Shown piece after piece: positions 1 to 6,962 of a DNA stretch of 9,929 nt. The notes under the pieces were generated by a model. That model was not told the origin of the DNA. It saw only the letters and a list, made by a program, of their open reading frames with translations, and made no database searches. This DNA comes from DATAFO01 sp046728935. Its GTDB lineage: Bacteria > Actinomycetota > Thermoleophilia > Solirubrobacterales > 70-9. Where the stretch lies: positions 1-9,929 of the forward strand of contig JBKPFS010000065.1 of NCBI GenBank assembly GCA_046728935.1, read 5' to 3'. The first letter of the stretch is position 1, and each line of letters starts with the position of its first letter. Position numbers and translations under genes: made by a program.

Positions 1-378
1 GCCCCGATAGGCCCGCCTCCTCTTTTGGACTACCGCGCGGACATCGTGGGACAGGCGCGTCCGGGCTGCCGGGTATCCGCGGTCACTCAGGCGCAGGCCA
101 GATCTCGATCGCCTTCCGTGCCGCAGCGCGAATCGAAGCACGTCGATCTCGATTCGGCTCTCGCCGATCCCGTACCTCGGCCATTCACACCACGAAGGCG
201 AGCGATGGACGAGACGCGCAGCCGCTTGCTCGAGGCGATGAGGCGGAGCTCCGACACAGTCCAGGATTCGCCCGAAGCGCTGGGGGGCGCAACACCGTTG
301 GCGTCTGGCGCTAGACCGGCCACGTATTGGCAGGTCTAGCGATCCGGCAGCTCGAGCAAGAGCTCGACACGACCTGCC
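1..378. other. Left edge, no convincing gene
   Basis: Both strands carry open frames here (about 25-339 plus and 87-323 minus), but neither translation resembles a protein family I recognise. Both are rich in Arg, Ser and Pro, as expected of random frames in GC-rich DNA. A short stretch from an ATG at 205 (residues MDETRSRLLEAMRR) could be helical but has no good ribosome binding site. The stretch is probably intergenic, or a decayed gene end, upstream of the exporter promoter. Confidence 0.5.
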
Positions 379-406
379 TTGACATACGTGCACGCGCATG
401 TATAAT
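379..406 (+). promoter_or_regulatory. Sigma-70-type promoter of the exporter/MarR operon
   Basis: A perfect TTGACA (379-384) and a perfect TATAAT (401-406) are separated by 16 bp, one base short of the optimum. Transcription would start near 412-414, leaving a short leader before the GGAGGT ribosome binding site (437-442) and the ATG at 447. A full match at both boxes is notable in DNA this GC-rich and implies a strong promoter that would need repression. The palindrome filling the spacer fits that idea. Confidence 0.8.
384..403. promoter_or_regulatory. Putative operator palindrome in promoter spacer
   Basis: The two 10-base arms ATACGTGCAC (384-393) and GCGCATGTAT (394-403) are inverted repeats matching at 8 of 10 positions with no gap. 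The element fills the -35/-10 spacer and enters the -10 box, so a bound protein would block RNA polymerase. MarR-family dimers typically bind imperfect palindromes of this size, and the second gene of the operon encodes a MarR protein, so autorepression is the natural inference. Confidence 0.6.
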
Positions 407-408
407 CG

Positions 409-422
409 TGCGTGCGCACACA
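409..422. promoter_or_regulatory. Second operator-like palindrome at the transcription start
   Basis: A 14-bp near-palindrome with a perfect 8-bp core, GTGCGCAC (412-419), and one mismatched pair (411/420) covers the predicted transcription start. It lies 25 bp downstream of the arms of the first palindrome and shares the GTGC/GCAC vocabulary, so it could be a second site for the same dimeric repressor. Confidence 0.4.
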
Positions 423-446
423 TAAACTAGTCCTACGGAGGTCACG

Positions 447-1943
447 ATGAAGAAGGGCACGAACGACAGAGAAGCTCGCGGAGGGGGGACCACGGCCAGG
501 CGAGGCCAGCCTCCAAGCTCTCGCCGCTGGCTTGCCCTTGCGGTCTTGGCCGCGGCCCAGTTCATGGTCTTCTTGGACGAGACAGTCGTGAACGTCGCTC
601 TTCCTTCGATCAAGGTCGACCTCGGTTTCTCCGAGGCCACCCTTGCCTGGGTGGTGAGTGCCTACATCGTGGTGTTCGGCGGCCTCGTCCTGCTAGGCGG
701 GCGAGCCGCGGACCTCGTTGGCCGCCGGCGCATGTTCCTGGTCGGTACGGCTGTCTTCGGAGCGGCTTCGTTGCTAGACGGTCTTGCCCTATCCCAGGGC
801 ATGCTGCTCGGCGCCCGGGCGCTGCAGGGAGTCGGCGCCGCACTGGCAACGCCGGCCGCGCTCGCCCTTGTAACGACCTTGTTTCCTGCCGGAGCCGAGC
901 GGGCAAAGGCGCTCGGCATCTGGGGCGCGCTCTCGGGCCTCGGCTTTGCGGTCGGCATCCTGGTCGGCGGCGCGATCACCGAGGTCGCCTCGTGGAGGTG
1001 GGTGTTCTTGATCAATGTTCCCGTCGCGCTCGCGACGCTCGCCGTCGTGCCGCGGCTGATTGCCGAGAGCCGGGTTACGGGACAGCGGGGCTTCGACCTC
1101 GGGGGCGCGATGGCCGTGACCGCGGGGATGACCACCCTCGTGTACACGGTGGTCAAGGCGCCCGACTATGGCTGGCGCTCACTCGAGACACACGTGTTGG
1201 TCGGCGCCGCGCTCGTCCTGCTCGGGGTGTTCGCCATCATCGAGCGCCGCAGTTCATCTCCGCTGATCCCGACCGGCTTCCTGCACCGGCGCACTGCGCT
1301 GGTCCCGAACGTGCTGCAGCTGCTGCTGGGCATCTCGGCGATCTCGACGCTGTTTTTGCTGACGCTCTACACCCAGCAGGTGCTCGGGTACACGCCGCTT
1401 GAGGCGGGCCTCGCCTACCTGCCGCTCGCTGGTGGAGTCGCCTCGGCGACGGCCATCGCGAACCGCCTGGTGGCGCGGTTCGGCCCGCGGCCCCTCGCCA
1501 TCGCCGGGCTCGCCATCGCGGCGATCGGGATCGCGCTCTTGGCGCGCGCCCCGGTCGCCGGCGAGTACCTCAAGGACGTCCTCCCCGCGATGGTCGTCGT
1601 CGGGCTCGGGGCGGGCCTCTCGTTCGTCTCGATCACAACCGCGGCGCTCGCGGGCGTCGACGACGAATCCTCGGGGCTCGCGTCGGGGCTCTTGAGCACG
1701 GCCGTCCAGCTCGGCGGCGCTCTCGGCGTCGCGGCGCTCGTTGCCGCGGCCAGCGAGCGCTCAAGCGAGCTGCTCGCCTCCGGCTCGGCGCCGCTCGCCG
1801 CCCAGGTCGGCGGCCTCCAGCTCGCCTTCCTGATCGCCGCCGCGGTTTCGCTTGCAGGGTCGGTCGTCGCCATGTTCGCCCTGTCACGCACCGAGGGGGA
1901 TGTCGTTTCGCCGGCCAGGTCCCTCCCGGAGGCGTCGACGTGA
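447..1943 (+). CDS. DHA2-family (EmrB/QacA type) MFS drug exporter
   Basis: This 498-residue inner-membrane protein belongs to the drug:H+ antiporter-2 branch of the major facilitator superfamily, which uses 14 membrane helices and proton influx to expel toxic compounds. A basic N-terminal tail (1-27) precedes helix 1, which carries the DHA signature LDETVVNVALPSI (residues 43-55, with D44). MFS motif A in the loop between helices 2 and 3 is clear (GGRAADLVGRRR, 84-95). A motif C-like glycine-rich segment lies at about 164-175, and SWRWVFLINVP (182-192) is typical of DHA2. Length is normal for the family. The ATG at 447 follows GGAGGT at 437-442. The stop overlaps the GTG start of the MarR gene by four bases, indicating one operon and translational coupling. 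Substrate cannot be told from sequence. Confidence 0.95.
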   Translation: MKKGTNDREARGGGTTARRGQPPSSRRWLALAVLAAAQFMVFLDETVVNVALPSIKVDLGFSEATLAWVVSAYIVVFGGLVLLGGRAADLVGRRRMFLVGTAVFGAASLLDGLALSQGMLLGARALQGVGAALATPAALALVTTLFPAGAERAKALGIWGALSGLGFAVGILVGGAITEVASWRWVFLINVPVALATLAVVPRLIAESRVTGQRGFDLGGAMAVTAGMTTLVYTVVKAPDYGWRSLETHVLVGAALVLLGVFAIIERRSSSPLIPTGFLHRRTALVPNVLQLLLGISAISTLFLLTLYTQQVLGYTPLEAGLAYLPLAGGVASATAIANRLVARFGPRPLAIAGLAIAAIGIALLARAPVAGEYLKDVLPAMVVVGLGAGLSFVSITTAALAGVDDESSGLASGLLSTAVQLGGALGVAALVAAASERSSELLASGSAPLAAQVGGLQLAFLIAAAVSLAGSVVAMFALSRTEGDVVSPARSLPEAST

Positions 1944-2473
1944 ATGGACGCGGCCCGGAAAGCTCGACGGCCGGCGAGTTGGCGGGAACGGCCCCCGAGG
2001 AGGCACGCGCGCTCATTCGCGCCTTCCTCTCCGAGGAGGAGGAGCGCGCCTGGACTGGCATGGTCGACACCCACGAGGCGCTCCTTCGCGCGCTCGATGA
2101 GCGTCTGCTCGCCGAGCACAAGATGCCGCTGAGCACCTTCGAGGCGCTGATGCACATCGCGCACGCGGAGGAGGGCACAATCGCCATCTCAGAGCTCGCC
2201 GAGCGAATACGGCTCAGCCCCAGCCACGTCTCGCGGCTCGTCATCGCCCTCGAGCGCCAGGGGTTCGTCGGACGACAGCGCAGCTCGAAGGACGCGCGCT
2301 CCACACGAGCCACGATCACCGAGTCCGGCCGCAAACAGCTGCGTGAGGCCGGCAGCACGTACCTGTCGACGATCCGAGCGCTCTTGCTCGATCCGCTTGG
2401 AGAGCGAGAGATCGAGCAGCTGGTGCACATCTGGGAGCGGATCGGAGCCTCACGTGCATCCGTCAGTTCGTAG
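1940..2473 (+). CDS. MarR-family transcriptional regulator
   Basis: This 177-residue winged helix-turn-helix protein probably represses the exporter operon it belongs to and is released by a small ligand, as is usual for MarR proteins next to exporters. The start is a GTG within the GTGA overlap, with GGAGG at 1928-1932 giving good spacing. Residues 60-107 hold the helix-turn-helix (ISELAERIRLSPSHVSRLVIAL, shown in part: ELAERIRLS and SHVSRLV as recognition helix). The wing follows at 109-127 with the conserved D-x-R (D118, R120) of the family. The flanking helices (20-58 and 130-172) would form the dimerisation interface. The N-terminal 20 residues are a low-complexity extension. The likely binding sites are the palindromes at 384-403 and 409-422. 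Confidence 0.9.
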   Translation: MNGRGPESSTAGELAGTAPEEARALIRAFLSEEEERAWTGMVDTHEALLRALDERLLAEHKMPLSTFEALMHIAHAEEGTIAISELAERIRLSPSHVSRLVIALERQGFVGRQRSSKDARSTRATITESGRKQLREAGSTYLSTIRALLLDPLGEREIEQLVHIWERIGASRASVSS

Positions 2474-2481
2474 CGGCGAGG

Positions 2482-2496
2482 CGTGCCGTGGGCACG
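2482..2496. terminator. Small hairpin after the MarR gene
   Basis: CGTGCC (2482-2487) and GGCACG (2491-2496) form a perfect 6-bp stem with a 3-base loop nine bases after the MarR stop. There is no T-run, so intrinsic termination is uncertain, but the position between convergent genes suggests a role in ending or protecting the transcript. Confidence 0.35.
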
Positions 2497-2540
2497 TGGA
2501 GGGCTAGCGGGACTGCGTCACTCCCTCCGGGACCGTGAAC

Positions 2541-2570
2541 CGGGATCAGCGGACCAACTCGCTGATCCCG
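2541..2570. terminator. Perfect 11-bp hairpin between convergent genes
   Basis: CGGGATCAGCG (2541-2551) and CGCTGATCCCG (2560-2570) are exact inverted repeats around the 8-base loop GACCAACT. The hairpin straddles the stop codon (2546-2548) of the minus-strand VOC gene, so its right arm and loop encode the last residues of that protein. It lies about 70 bp past the end of the plus-strand MarR gene. It would work on both strands as a bidirectional terminator or barrier, although neither side has a clear T-run. Confidence 0.55.
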
Positions 2571-2947
2571 AGCATGTTGCCCTCGCTGTCCCGAAACCAG
2601 GCAGCCCGTTCGCCGCTGCCCTTGCTCGGGTAATTGCCGGCGACCTCTGCTACTCCATCCACAGTCTTTAGTCCGGGCAGGTCGATCTCCTCGAACGCAA
2701 CGCCCCGTCGCCGCAGCTCCGCGACCGTGGCGTCGATGTCGTCCACATACCACGCCATCTGCGTGAACGTGCCGGGCGAGGCGCCGGCTGACTCGAACAA
2801 CGCGAACTCGCCGCTCGCGCCCCGATAGAGCAGTCCACCCGGCCGCTCTTCGCTGGGCTCAAGGCCGAGCTTCTCCGCGTAGAAGGTCCGCGCCCGCTCG
2901 AGGTCCTGGGCGGGGAGTCTGGCCGATACATCGCCGTCTTGGAGCAT
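2546..2947 (-). CDS. VOC (glyoxalase/bleomycin-resistance fold) protein
   Basis: This 133-residue protein has the two beta-alpha-beta-beta-beta modules of the vicinal oxygen chelate superfamily. Module 1 (about 6-52) begins VSARLPAQDLERARTFYAEKLGL, abridged here to the DLERARTFYAEKLGL helix. Module 2 (about 63-131) contains MAWYVDDIDATVAEL and ends WFRDSEGNMLGISE, the standard closing strand (D/E-x-x-GN-x-L-G). Family members are lyases, dioxygenases or drug binders; the usual metal-ligand histidines are not evident, so the reaction is unknown. I chose the ATG at 2945-2947 because GAAGGGA lies just upstream on the minus strand and the domain starts right after it; the open frame extends further but without protein character. 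It converges on the MarR gene. Confidence 0.88.
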   Translation of the reverse strand: MLQDGDVSARLPAQDLERARTFYAEKLGLEPSEERPGGLLYRGASGEFALFESAGASPGTFTQMAWYVDDIDATVAELRRRGVAFEEIDLPGLKTVDGVAEVAGNYPSKGSGERAAWFRDSEGNMLGISELVR

Positions 2948-3089
2948 TGCTTCCCTTCGTCGATTGCGACTCCAGCCATGTCGGGCGGGAGGGCTGCTTA
3001 CCACTCGGAACTCTCCACTGCAACGGGCTGCTGTGATGCCCCGAGTTCGGAGCCCCGGCGGAGGAATACCCGGTCGCAGGCCGGGATAG

Positions 3090-3461
3090 CGGCGCAGGTC
3101 GTCGCGGCAGAAGGCGATGATGACCAGCCAGGTGCTTCGCCGGCTCGAGGCGCGCGGCCTGCTCACGCGAGCGCCCGATCCCGCCGACAGCAGGGCGCGG
3201 CACCTGCATTTGACCTCGGCGGGGCTTGCGCTCGTAGCGCGCGCGCTCGCCGACGTCGAGGCCGCCGATGATGAGTACTTCGCCGCCGTGGGCGACGAGC
3301 GCGAGGCTTTCCTCGAGGCGCTCGTGGCGCTCGGCGGACGAGGGCCCGCCCGAAGCGAAGGGGTCATCTCGTCAACCAATCGAGGAGAGAGGAGAAGCGA
3401 TGATCGAAGAGGAGATGAACGCCGTGCGCCTGCACGCGCTCGGCGATCCCGCACAGCTTGA
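3090..3461 (+). pseudogene. MarR-family regulator, 5'-truncated remnant
   Basis: The translation from 3117 matches only the back half of a MarR protein: a recognition helix and following residues (MMTSQVLRRLEARGLLTR), then the wing with D-P-A-D-S-R-A-R, then a long C-terminal dimerisation helix to about VALGG. The first 60-70 residues expected of the family, including the N-terminal dimer helices and first helix of the DNA-binding motif, are not found in any frame upstream, and the same frame has a stop at 3087-3089. The frame also runs past the natural end, to 3461, overlapping the next gene's start at 3400 by 62 bases. It is probably a relic of a regulator once paired with the downstream dehydrogenase. 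Translation from the ATG at 3117 is possible but would not give a DNA-binding protein. Confidence 0.65.
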
Positions 3462-4221
3462 GCACGAGCGGATGCCGACGCCACGGGCCGGCGCAGGCGA
3501 GGTGCTCGTCCGCGTCCACGCGGCGGCGATCACACGCGACGAGCTCGAGTGGCCCGAGGATCGGCTGCCGGCGACGCCGTCTTACGAGCTCTCCGGCGTC
3601 GTCGCGGCAATCGGCGCCGCTGTCGGGGAGGTTGACGTCAGCGAATCGGTGTACGCGCTCAGCGGCTTCAACCGCGACGGCGCAGCCGTCGAGTACATCG
3701 TCGTCCCGGAGGAGGTGCTGGCGCCGAAACCGCGCATGCTCGACCACGTCGAGAGCGCCGCGGTCCCGCTCGCCGGGCTCAGCGCCTGGCAGGGCCTCTT
3801 CGACCACGGCAAGCTGGGACAAGGGCAGCGGGTACTGATCCACGGCGCCGCCGGCGGCGTCGGCCACCTTGCAACCCAGCTCGCCCACAGGCGCGGTGCC
3901 CACGTGATCGGAACCGCCATGGGCGCAGGCGTCCAGGCCGCCCGAGCGCATGGAGCCGACGAGGTGATCGAGGCCTCGAGCGTCCGCTTCGAGGATGCGA
4001 TCGAGCCGGTTGACCTCGTCTTCGACACCGTCGGCGGGGATCGGCTGGCGCGCTCGCCCGCGGTCGTCGGACCCGGCGGCAGGCTGGTGTCGATCGCCGA
4101 GGAACCTCCGGAGGAGTCCGGGCCAGATCTCACCACGACGTACTTGGTCGTCGAGCCCAAGCCTTTCATGGCTACGTCCGCACGTCCGGCGGCTCCCTGT
4201 CTCCCGTTAACGCCCCGCTAA
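3400..4221 (+). pseudogene. Quinone oxidoreductase-like dehydrogenase, C-terminally truncated
   Basis: This is an NADP-dependent zinc-independent medium-chain dehydrogenase of the quinone oxidoreductase group. The ATG at 3400 follows a GAGGAGAGAGGAG purine-rich ribosome binding region. The GroES-like N-terminal domain (about 7-110) includes GEVLVRVHAAAITRDELEW and the Y-E-L-S-G-V loop (62-67). The Rossmann domain (about 120-255) carries the NADP-binding HGAAGGVG (148-155), then HVIGTAMG and DLVFDTVGG. No structural zinc cysteines are present. Homology ends at about residue 253 (YLVVEPK, near 4161). The remaining 20 residues (PFMATSARPAAPCLPLTPR) do not resemble the family, whose members usually continue some 50 residues to a conserved G-K-V-V-L end. 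The C-terminus has been replaced by foreign sequence. It might still be expressed, but the fold would be incomplete. Confidence 0.8.
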
Positions 4222-4651
4222 TGGCGTACGCCGAGACCGTGCGGCTCGAGTTCACGGGGCCCGAGGACCCGGAAGTAACGCTGCTGCGCTCCGGCTTCGG
4301 CGAGTTCGAGGACGCGGCGCTGACGGTCAACACCGTCACCCTCGAGCGTGCGTTCCTGACGATCGCGATACCGATGAGTGACGGAAGCACCTTCGACTTT
4401 GCGGGAGCGTGGACCGCCACCTCGGACCGCTTCGTGTTCGGTAGCGACGGACCGGCGACGGGGCTGCCGCACCTTGTCGTCGACCCGTGCCACGCTTCGT
4501 CGCTAACGGCCACCAGAAGTTCAGGCACGCCTCGATGACGGGCACCCTCGACGGAACAGCGGTTCAGTCCTATCGGTGGGACGAGTTCGCGGCCAACATC
4601 TTCAACAACCGCTTCGCCTACATCGACGTGCAGCACGCGAGCTGCCCCTAG
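4164..4651 (+). pseudogene. Unknown protein, frameshifted and 5'-truncated
   Basis: The plus frame through 4221 reads MAYAETVRLEFTG..., and the same frame is open upstream to about 4164 with protein-like sequence (GYVRTSGGSLSPVNAPL) that has no start codon. From about 4490 the sensible reading moves to the next frame and continues FVANGHQKFRHASMTGTLDG, then EFAANIFNNRFAYIDVQHA, to a TAG at 4649-4651. A single missing base between about 4486 and 4497 would join the two into one beta-rich protein of about 160 residues. I do not recognise the family. The ATG at 4221 has no ribosome binding site. The 5' end abuts the truncated dehydrogenase, so a deletion seems to have joined two unrelated genes here. 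Confidence 0.55.
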
Positions 4652-4672
4652 AGGCACAGCAGCCGCACTGGA

Positions 4673-4688
4673 CGCGCCGGGCGGCGCG
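4673..4688. terminator. GC hairpin after the unknown gene remnant
   Basis: CGCGCC (4673-4678), loop GGGC, GGCGCG (4683-4688) form a perfect 6-bp all-GC stem 22 bases after the TAG at 4651. There is no T-run. It could be the terminator of the decayed gene, and it lies between convergent reading directions. Confidence 0.35.
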
Positions 4689-4804
4689 AGGGCAGGTTCG
4701 TCGGCATTTGGGGAAGAGCGCGGTCGGCCGAGCCGGGCAGGTGGAGCACTTCAGCATGGCGCGAACAGGAAGAGCCAGCGCGAGGGAGATCGACGGACCG
4801 CCGG

Positions 4805-5146
4805 TTACCCGGCGAGCACCCACATCTCCTTGAACGGAAGAGTGAGACGCCAGGTCGTCACCGCTCCCTTTGGCAGGCACGCCATGTCGCCAGGCTTCAG
4901 CTCCAACACAGGTCCATCCTCAATTTGGACCTGCGCCTCACCTTCGAGCACAAGGAGCACCTGGGTGGCCGGCAGCGTCCAGTCCGGCGGCTGTTGATCG
5001 GCCTCCGTTGTGAAGCGCGACAACCCAGCTCGCATGGTTCCGGTGTCGAAAAGCACATGCTCCTCGGCACCCCCTCCGATCTCGGGGTCGGTCCGCCACT
5101 CCTCCGTCGCGACGTTGGAAACGAACACCCCCGGGTGCACTTCCAT
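4805..5146 (-). CDS. Cupin-domain protein (DUF861/Cupin_3-like)
   Basis: This 113-residue protein is a single cupin barrel. Residues 36-70 form the first cupin strands (MRAGLSRFTTEAD, TQVLLVLEGEAQVQI). Residues 84-100 carry the second motif (KPGDMACLPKGAVTTWRLT), and the end, LPFKEMWVLAG, is characteristic of the DUF861 group related to EutQ and ureidoglycolate-type cupins. The histidines of classical metal-binding cupins are largely absent, so small-molecule binding without catalysis is possible. The ATG at 5144-5146 is preceded on the minus strand by GAGGAGG with ideal spacing. Its stop sits in a small GCCGG/CCGGC hairpin (4800-4813). It diverges from the DUF1269-like gene across a 259-bp intergenic region in which I could not identify a convincing promoter. 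Confidence 0.85.
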   Translation of the reverse strand: MEVHPGVFVSNVATEEWRTDPEIGGGAEEHVLFDTGTMRAGLSRFTTEADQQPPDWTLPATQVLLVLEGEAQVQIEDGPVLELKPGDMACLPKGAVTTWRLTLPFKEMWVLAG

Positions 5147-5405
5147 CTCAGCCTCCTCGCTTGCGGATCACGGAGGGCCATGGTCCCAGGAATCCCCTGC
5201 ACCATCAGCGACTGTCGCATCGCGCGAGAAGCGAAAGTGCTCCTTTTTGTCCAAAGCGGAACGGTTGCCGGCGCAATAGCGAGCAGTTTCCTAAGGTGCA
5301 TGCCGGGCCTTCGTCCAGCGCGGCACGCGCGGTGATCCCGAGGAGCGGGGGAAGCCGCCGAGTAGCATGCGTCGCCACGGCGACACTCCGGAAAGGAGTC
5401 CACAA

Positions 5406-5918
5406 ATGGCAGACAGACCCGTGTTCCTTTACGCCGCCATCTACGACGAGATCGACGATGCCGAGGCCGATTACGAGGCCGTGTTCGACCTCCACGCCGC
5501 GGGCACGATCGGAACCTTCGACTCCGCCGTGATCCGCAAGGAAGAAGACGGCAAGGTTCGGGTGACGAAGACCGAGAAGCCAACCCAGCACGGCGCCTGG
5601 ACCGGGGCCGGGGTCGGAGCCTTGGTCGGCATCATCTTCCCGCCCGCGATCCTCGGCAGCGCGATCGTAGGCGCAAGTGCCGGCGGATTGATTGGGCATC
5701 TGCGGGGAGGGATCTCGCGCGACGACCTCAAGGACCTCGGCGACGAGCTCGAAGCGGGAAACGCCGCGGTGATCGTGATCGGCGAATCGAGGATCGAGGA
5801 GCAGCTCGAGAAGGCGGTGACGCGTGCCAATAAGCTCATCGAGAAGCAGATCGACGCCGACGCCGACGAGCTCAAGCGCGAGATCGACGCGGCGGCCAAG
5901 GAGGACGCGGCTTCATAG
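5406..5918 (+). CDS. DUF1269-like membrane-associated protein
   Basis: This 170-residue protein resembles the DUF1269 family, which is common in actinobacteria and often stress-associated but has no defined biochemical role. Residues 6-45 form an alpha/beta segment (FLYAAIYDEIDDAEADYEAV). Residues 64-100 are a glycine- and alanine-rich hydrophobic hairpin (GAGVGALVGIIFPP, then SAGGLIGHLRGG), likely membrane-inserted or oligomer-forming. Residues 104-128 repeat the alpha/beta pattern (DDLKDLGDELEAGNAAVIVIGE), and 128-170 form a charged amphipathic helix. I chose the ATG at 5406 over one at 5367 because AAGGAG lies about seven bases upstream of it and the family sequence begins there. Confidence 0.85.
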   Translation: MADRPVFLYAAIYDEIDDAEADYEAVFDLHAAGTIGTFDSAVIRKEEDGKVRVTKTEKPTQHGAWTGAGVGALVGIIFPPAILGSAIVGASAGGLIGHLRGGISRDDLKDLGDELEAGNAAVIVIGESRIEEQLEKAVTRANKLIEKQIDADADELKREIDAAAKEDAAS

Positions 5919-5940
5919 AGCCGACGACGGGTTATTCCGC

Positions 5941-6129
5941 CGACGGTGTCAGACCTTCAGCGCCCTCGACGCGGACGGGACTCCGTTCGTCTGCCGCGAG
6001 GGCGATCGGCTGCGCGGCGACACTTGGCCAGTGCGCCGGTACCAGGCTTTCTGGCTGCCCGATGCCTCAACCCGCGAAGAGCGCCACGAGCATCGCCGTA
6101 AGCACGGGCTCCTGCCCCACCACCAGTGA
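5941..6129 (+). pseudogene. Possible C-terminal gene fragment without a start
   Basis: One plus frame here reads like a protein tail: TPFVCREGDRLRGDTWPVRR, then YQAFWLPDASTREERHEH, ending at a TGA at 6127-6129. Cys, Trp and Tyr content and charge pattern look more natural than the other frames. The frame has no start codon after the end of the preceding gene, and upstream it only shadows that gene. I read it as a possible fragment of a small protein whose 5' end is lost. No family is recognised; it may be chance. Confidence 0.25.
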
Positions 6130-6551
6130 TCGCTTCCCGTCCCTGGGTGAGGAGCAAGACCACCAAGGTTCCGATGAGGCGAGGCAGGGGGGTAGGTCGA
6201 TGATTGTGAGCGATTAATTCCTTGGGACCGACGAGGCGGCAGCAGGCGAGATAGAAAGCGCGCTACCCGGCAGTTCCCCTTCAAGCTGTTGATCCGAGAT
6301 AGCCGCTTTGCGTGGGAAGCGTTGTCTGCTGGCTGACCCCGGCGAGTCACTGACGGCGAGGGACGGGTCAGGCGAGCACCCCGGCCGGGCCGTTTCTGGG
6401 ATCTGAACGAAGTCGAAAGCGACCACCCGTCGTGACGAAGGTTCGCCTCCCGGTCGCCTAGCGAACGCAGGCGCGGAGCGCCGCCGGGAAGGAACCTGGC
6501 ACCGCGGCGCTTGACGCATCAGATCGGCGACCCAGCCAGGGCACCATAGGA
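6130..6551. other. Stretch without a gene
   Basis: About 420 bases between the possible fragment and the second cupin contain no frame with convincing protein character on either strand, no tRNA-like cloverleaf and no array. A weak 7-bp inverted repeat, CTGACCC with GGGTCAG, occurs around 6334-6370 with a long loop. The stretch presumably contains the promoter of the cupin gene, but no good boxes were found. Confidence 0.4.
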
Positions 6552-6962
6552 TTGCGACACGTGCCGTTCACGCTCAGGAACCTCAAGGAGGACCTGGAGG
6601 ACATCGGGTCCAGGTTCGACGGCGCGCCGGATCTGGAGTTCCGCTTGGCGACCGAGGCGCTCGAGCTGGAGAAATCCGGGCTGAGCCACCAGCGCGTCCC
6701 GCCCGGCTATCGCTTCCCGTATGGCCACACGCACAAGAAGCAGGAGGAGGTGTACGTGGTCGTGCGCGGGAGCGGGCGGATGAAGCTCGACGACGAGATC
6801 GTCGAGCTCAAGGAGTGGGACGCGGTGCGCGTCCCGCCCGGTACGTGGCGAGGCTACGAGGCCGGGCCGGGGGGCCTCGAGATCATCGTCATCGGCGCGC
6901 CCAATCTCGGCGAGGCTCCGCGCGAAGACGTCGAGGGCCAGCGCGACTGGTGGGCTGACTAG
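6552..6962 (+). CDS. Cupin_2-type protein
   Basis: This 136-residue single-domain cupin has a helical N-terminus (about 8-20) and then a barrel. Cupin motif 1 is nearly complete: GHTHKKQEEVYVVVRGSG (58-75) supplies H59, H61 and E65/E66 as metal ligands. In motif 2 (EWDAVRVPPGTWRGYEA, 88-104) the usual histidine is replaced by W/R, so a full four-ligand metal site is unlikely. The function is unknown; such proteins often bind sugars or small acids. Two starts are possible, TTG at 6552 with a weak AGG upstream and GTG at 6561. Neither is decisive. The gene stands alone. Confidence 0.82.
   Translation: MRHVPFTLRNLKEDLEDIGSRFDGAPDLEFRLATEALELEKSGLSHQRVPPGYRFPYGHTHKKQEEVYVVVRGSGRMKLDDEIVELKEWDAVRVPPGTWRGYEAGPGGLEIIVIGAPNLGEAPREDVEGQRDWWAD

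Larger units (their letters stand above)
383..424. repeat. Alternating pyrimidine-purine tracts across the promoter
   Basis: Positions 383-404 alternate pyrimidine and purine for 22 bases without a break, and 407-424 do so for another 18, interrupted only by the -10 box. Such tracts, rich in CG, CA and TG steps, are the classic sequence type able to adopt left-handed Z-DNA under negative supercoiling. The alternation is read directly; any structural role is inference. Confidence 0.6.

Noticed and set aside
25..339. Plus-strand 104-residue open frame at the left edge
   Set aside because: It has no ribosome binding site, no domain and random-looking composition. It could be a decayed gene, but nothing supports that.
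1633..2430. Long minus-strand frames antisense to the exporter and MarR genes
   Set aside because: They are Ser/Arg-rich shadows with no recognised domain, opposite two well-supported genes.
3268..3399. Longer start for the dehydrogenase, at 3268
   Set aside because: The added residues are in the shadow frame of the MarR remnant, and a strong ribosome binding site precedes the ATG at 3400.
6198..6222. Sequence resembling the lac operator (ATTGTGAGCG followed by ATTAATT)
   Set aside because: Only the left half matches and there is no symmetric right half or neighbouring sugar operon; it is chance similarity.
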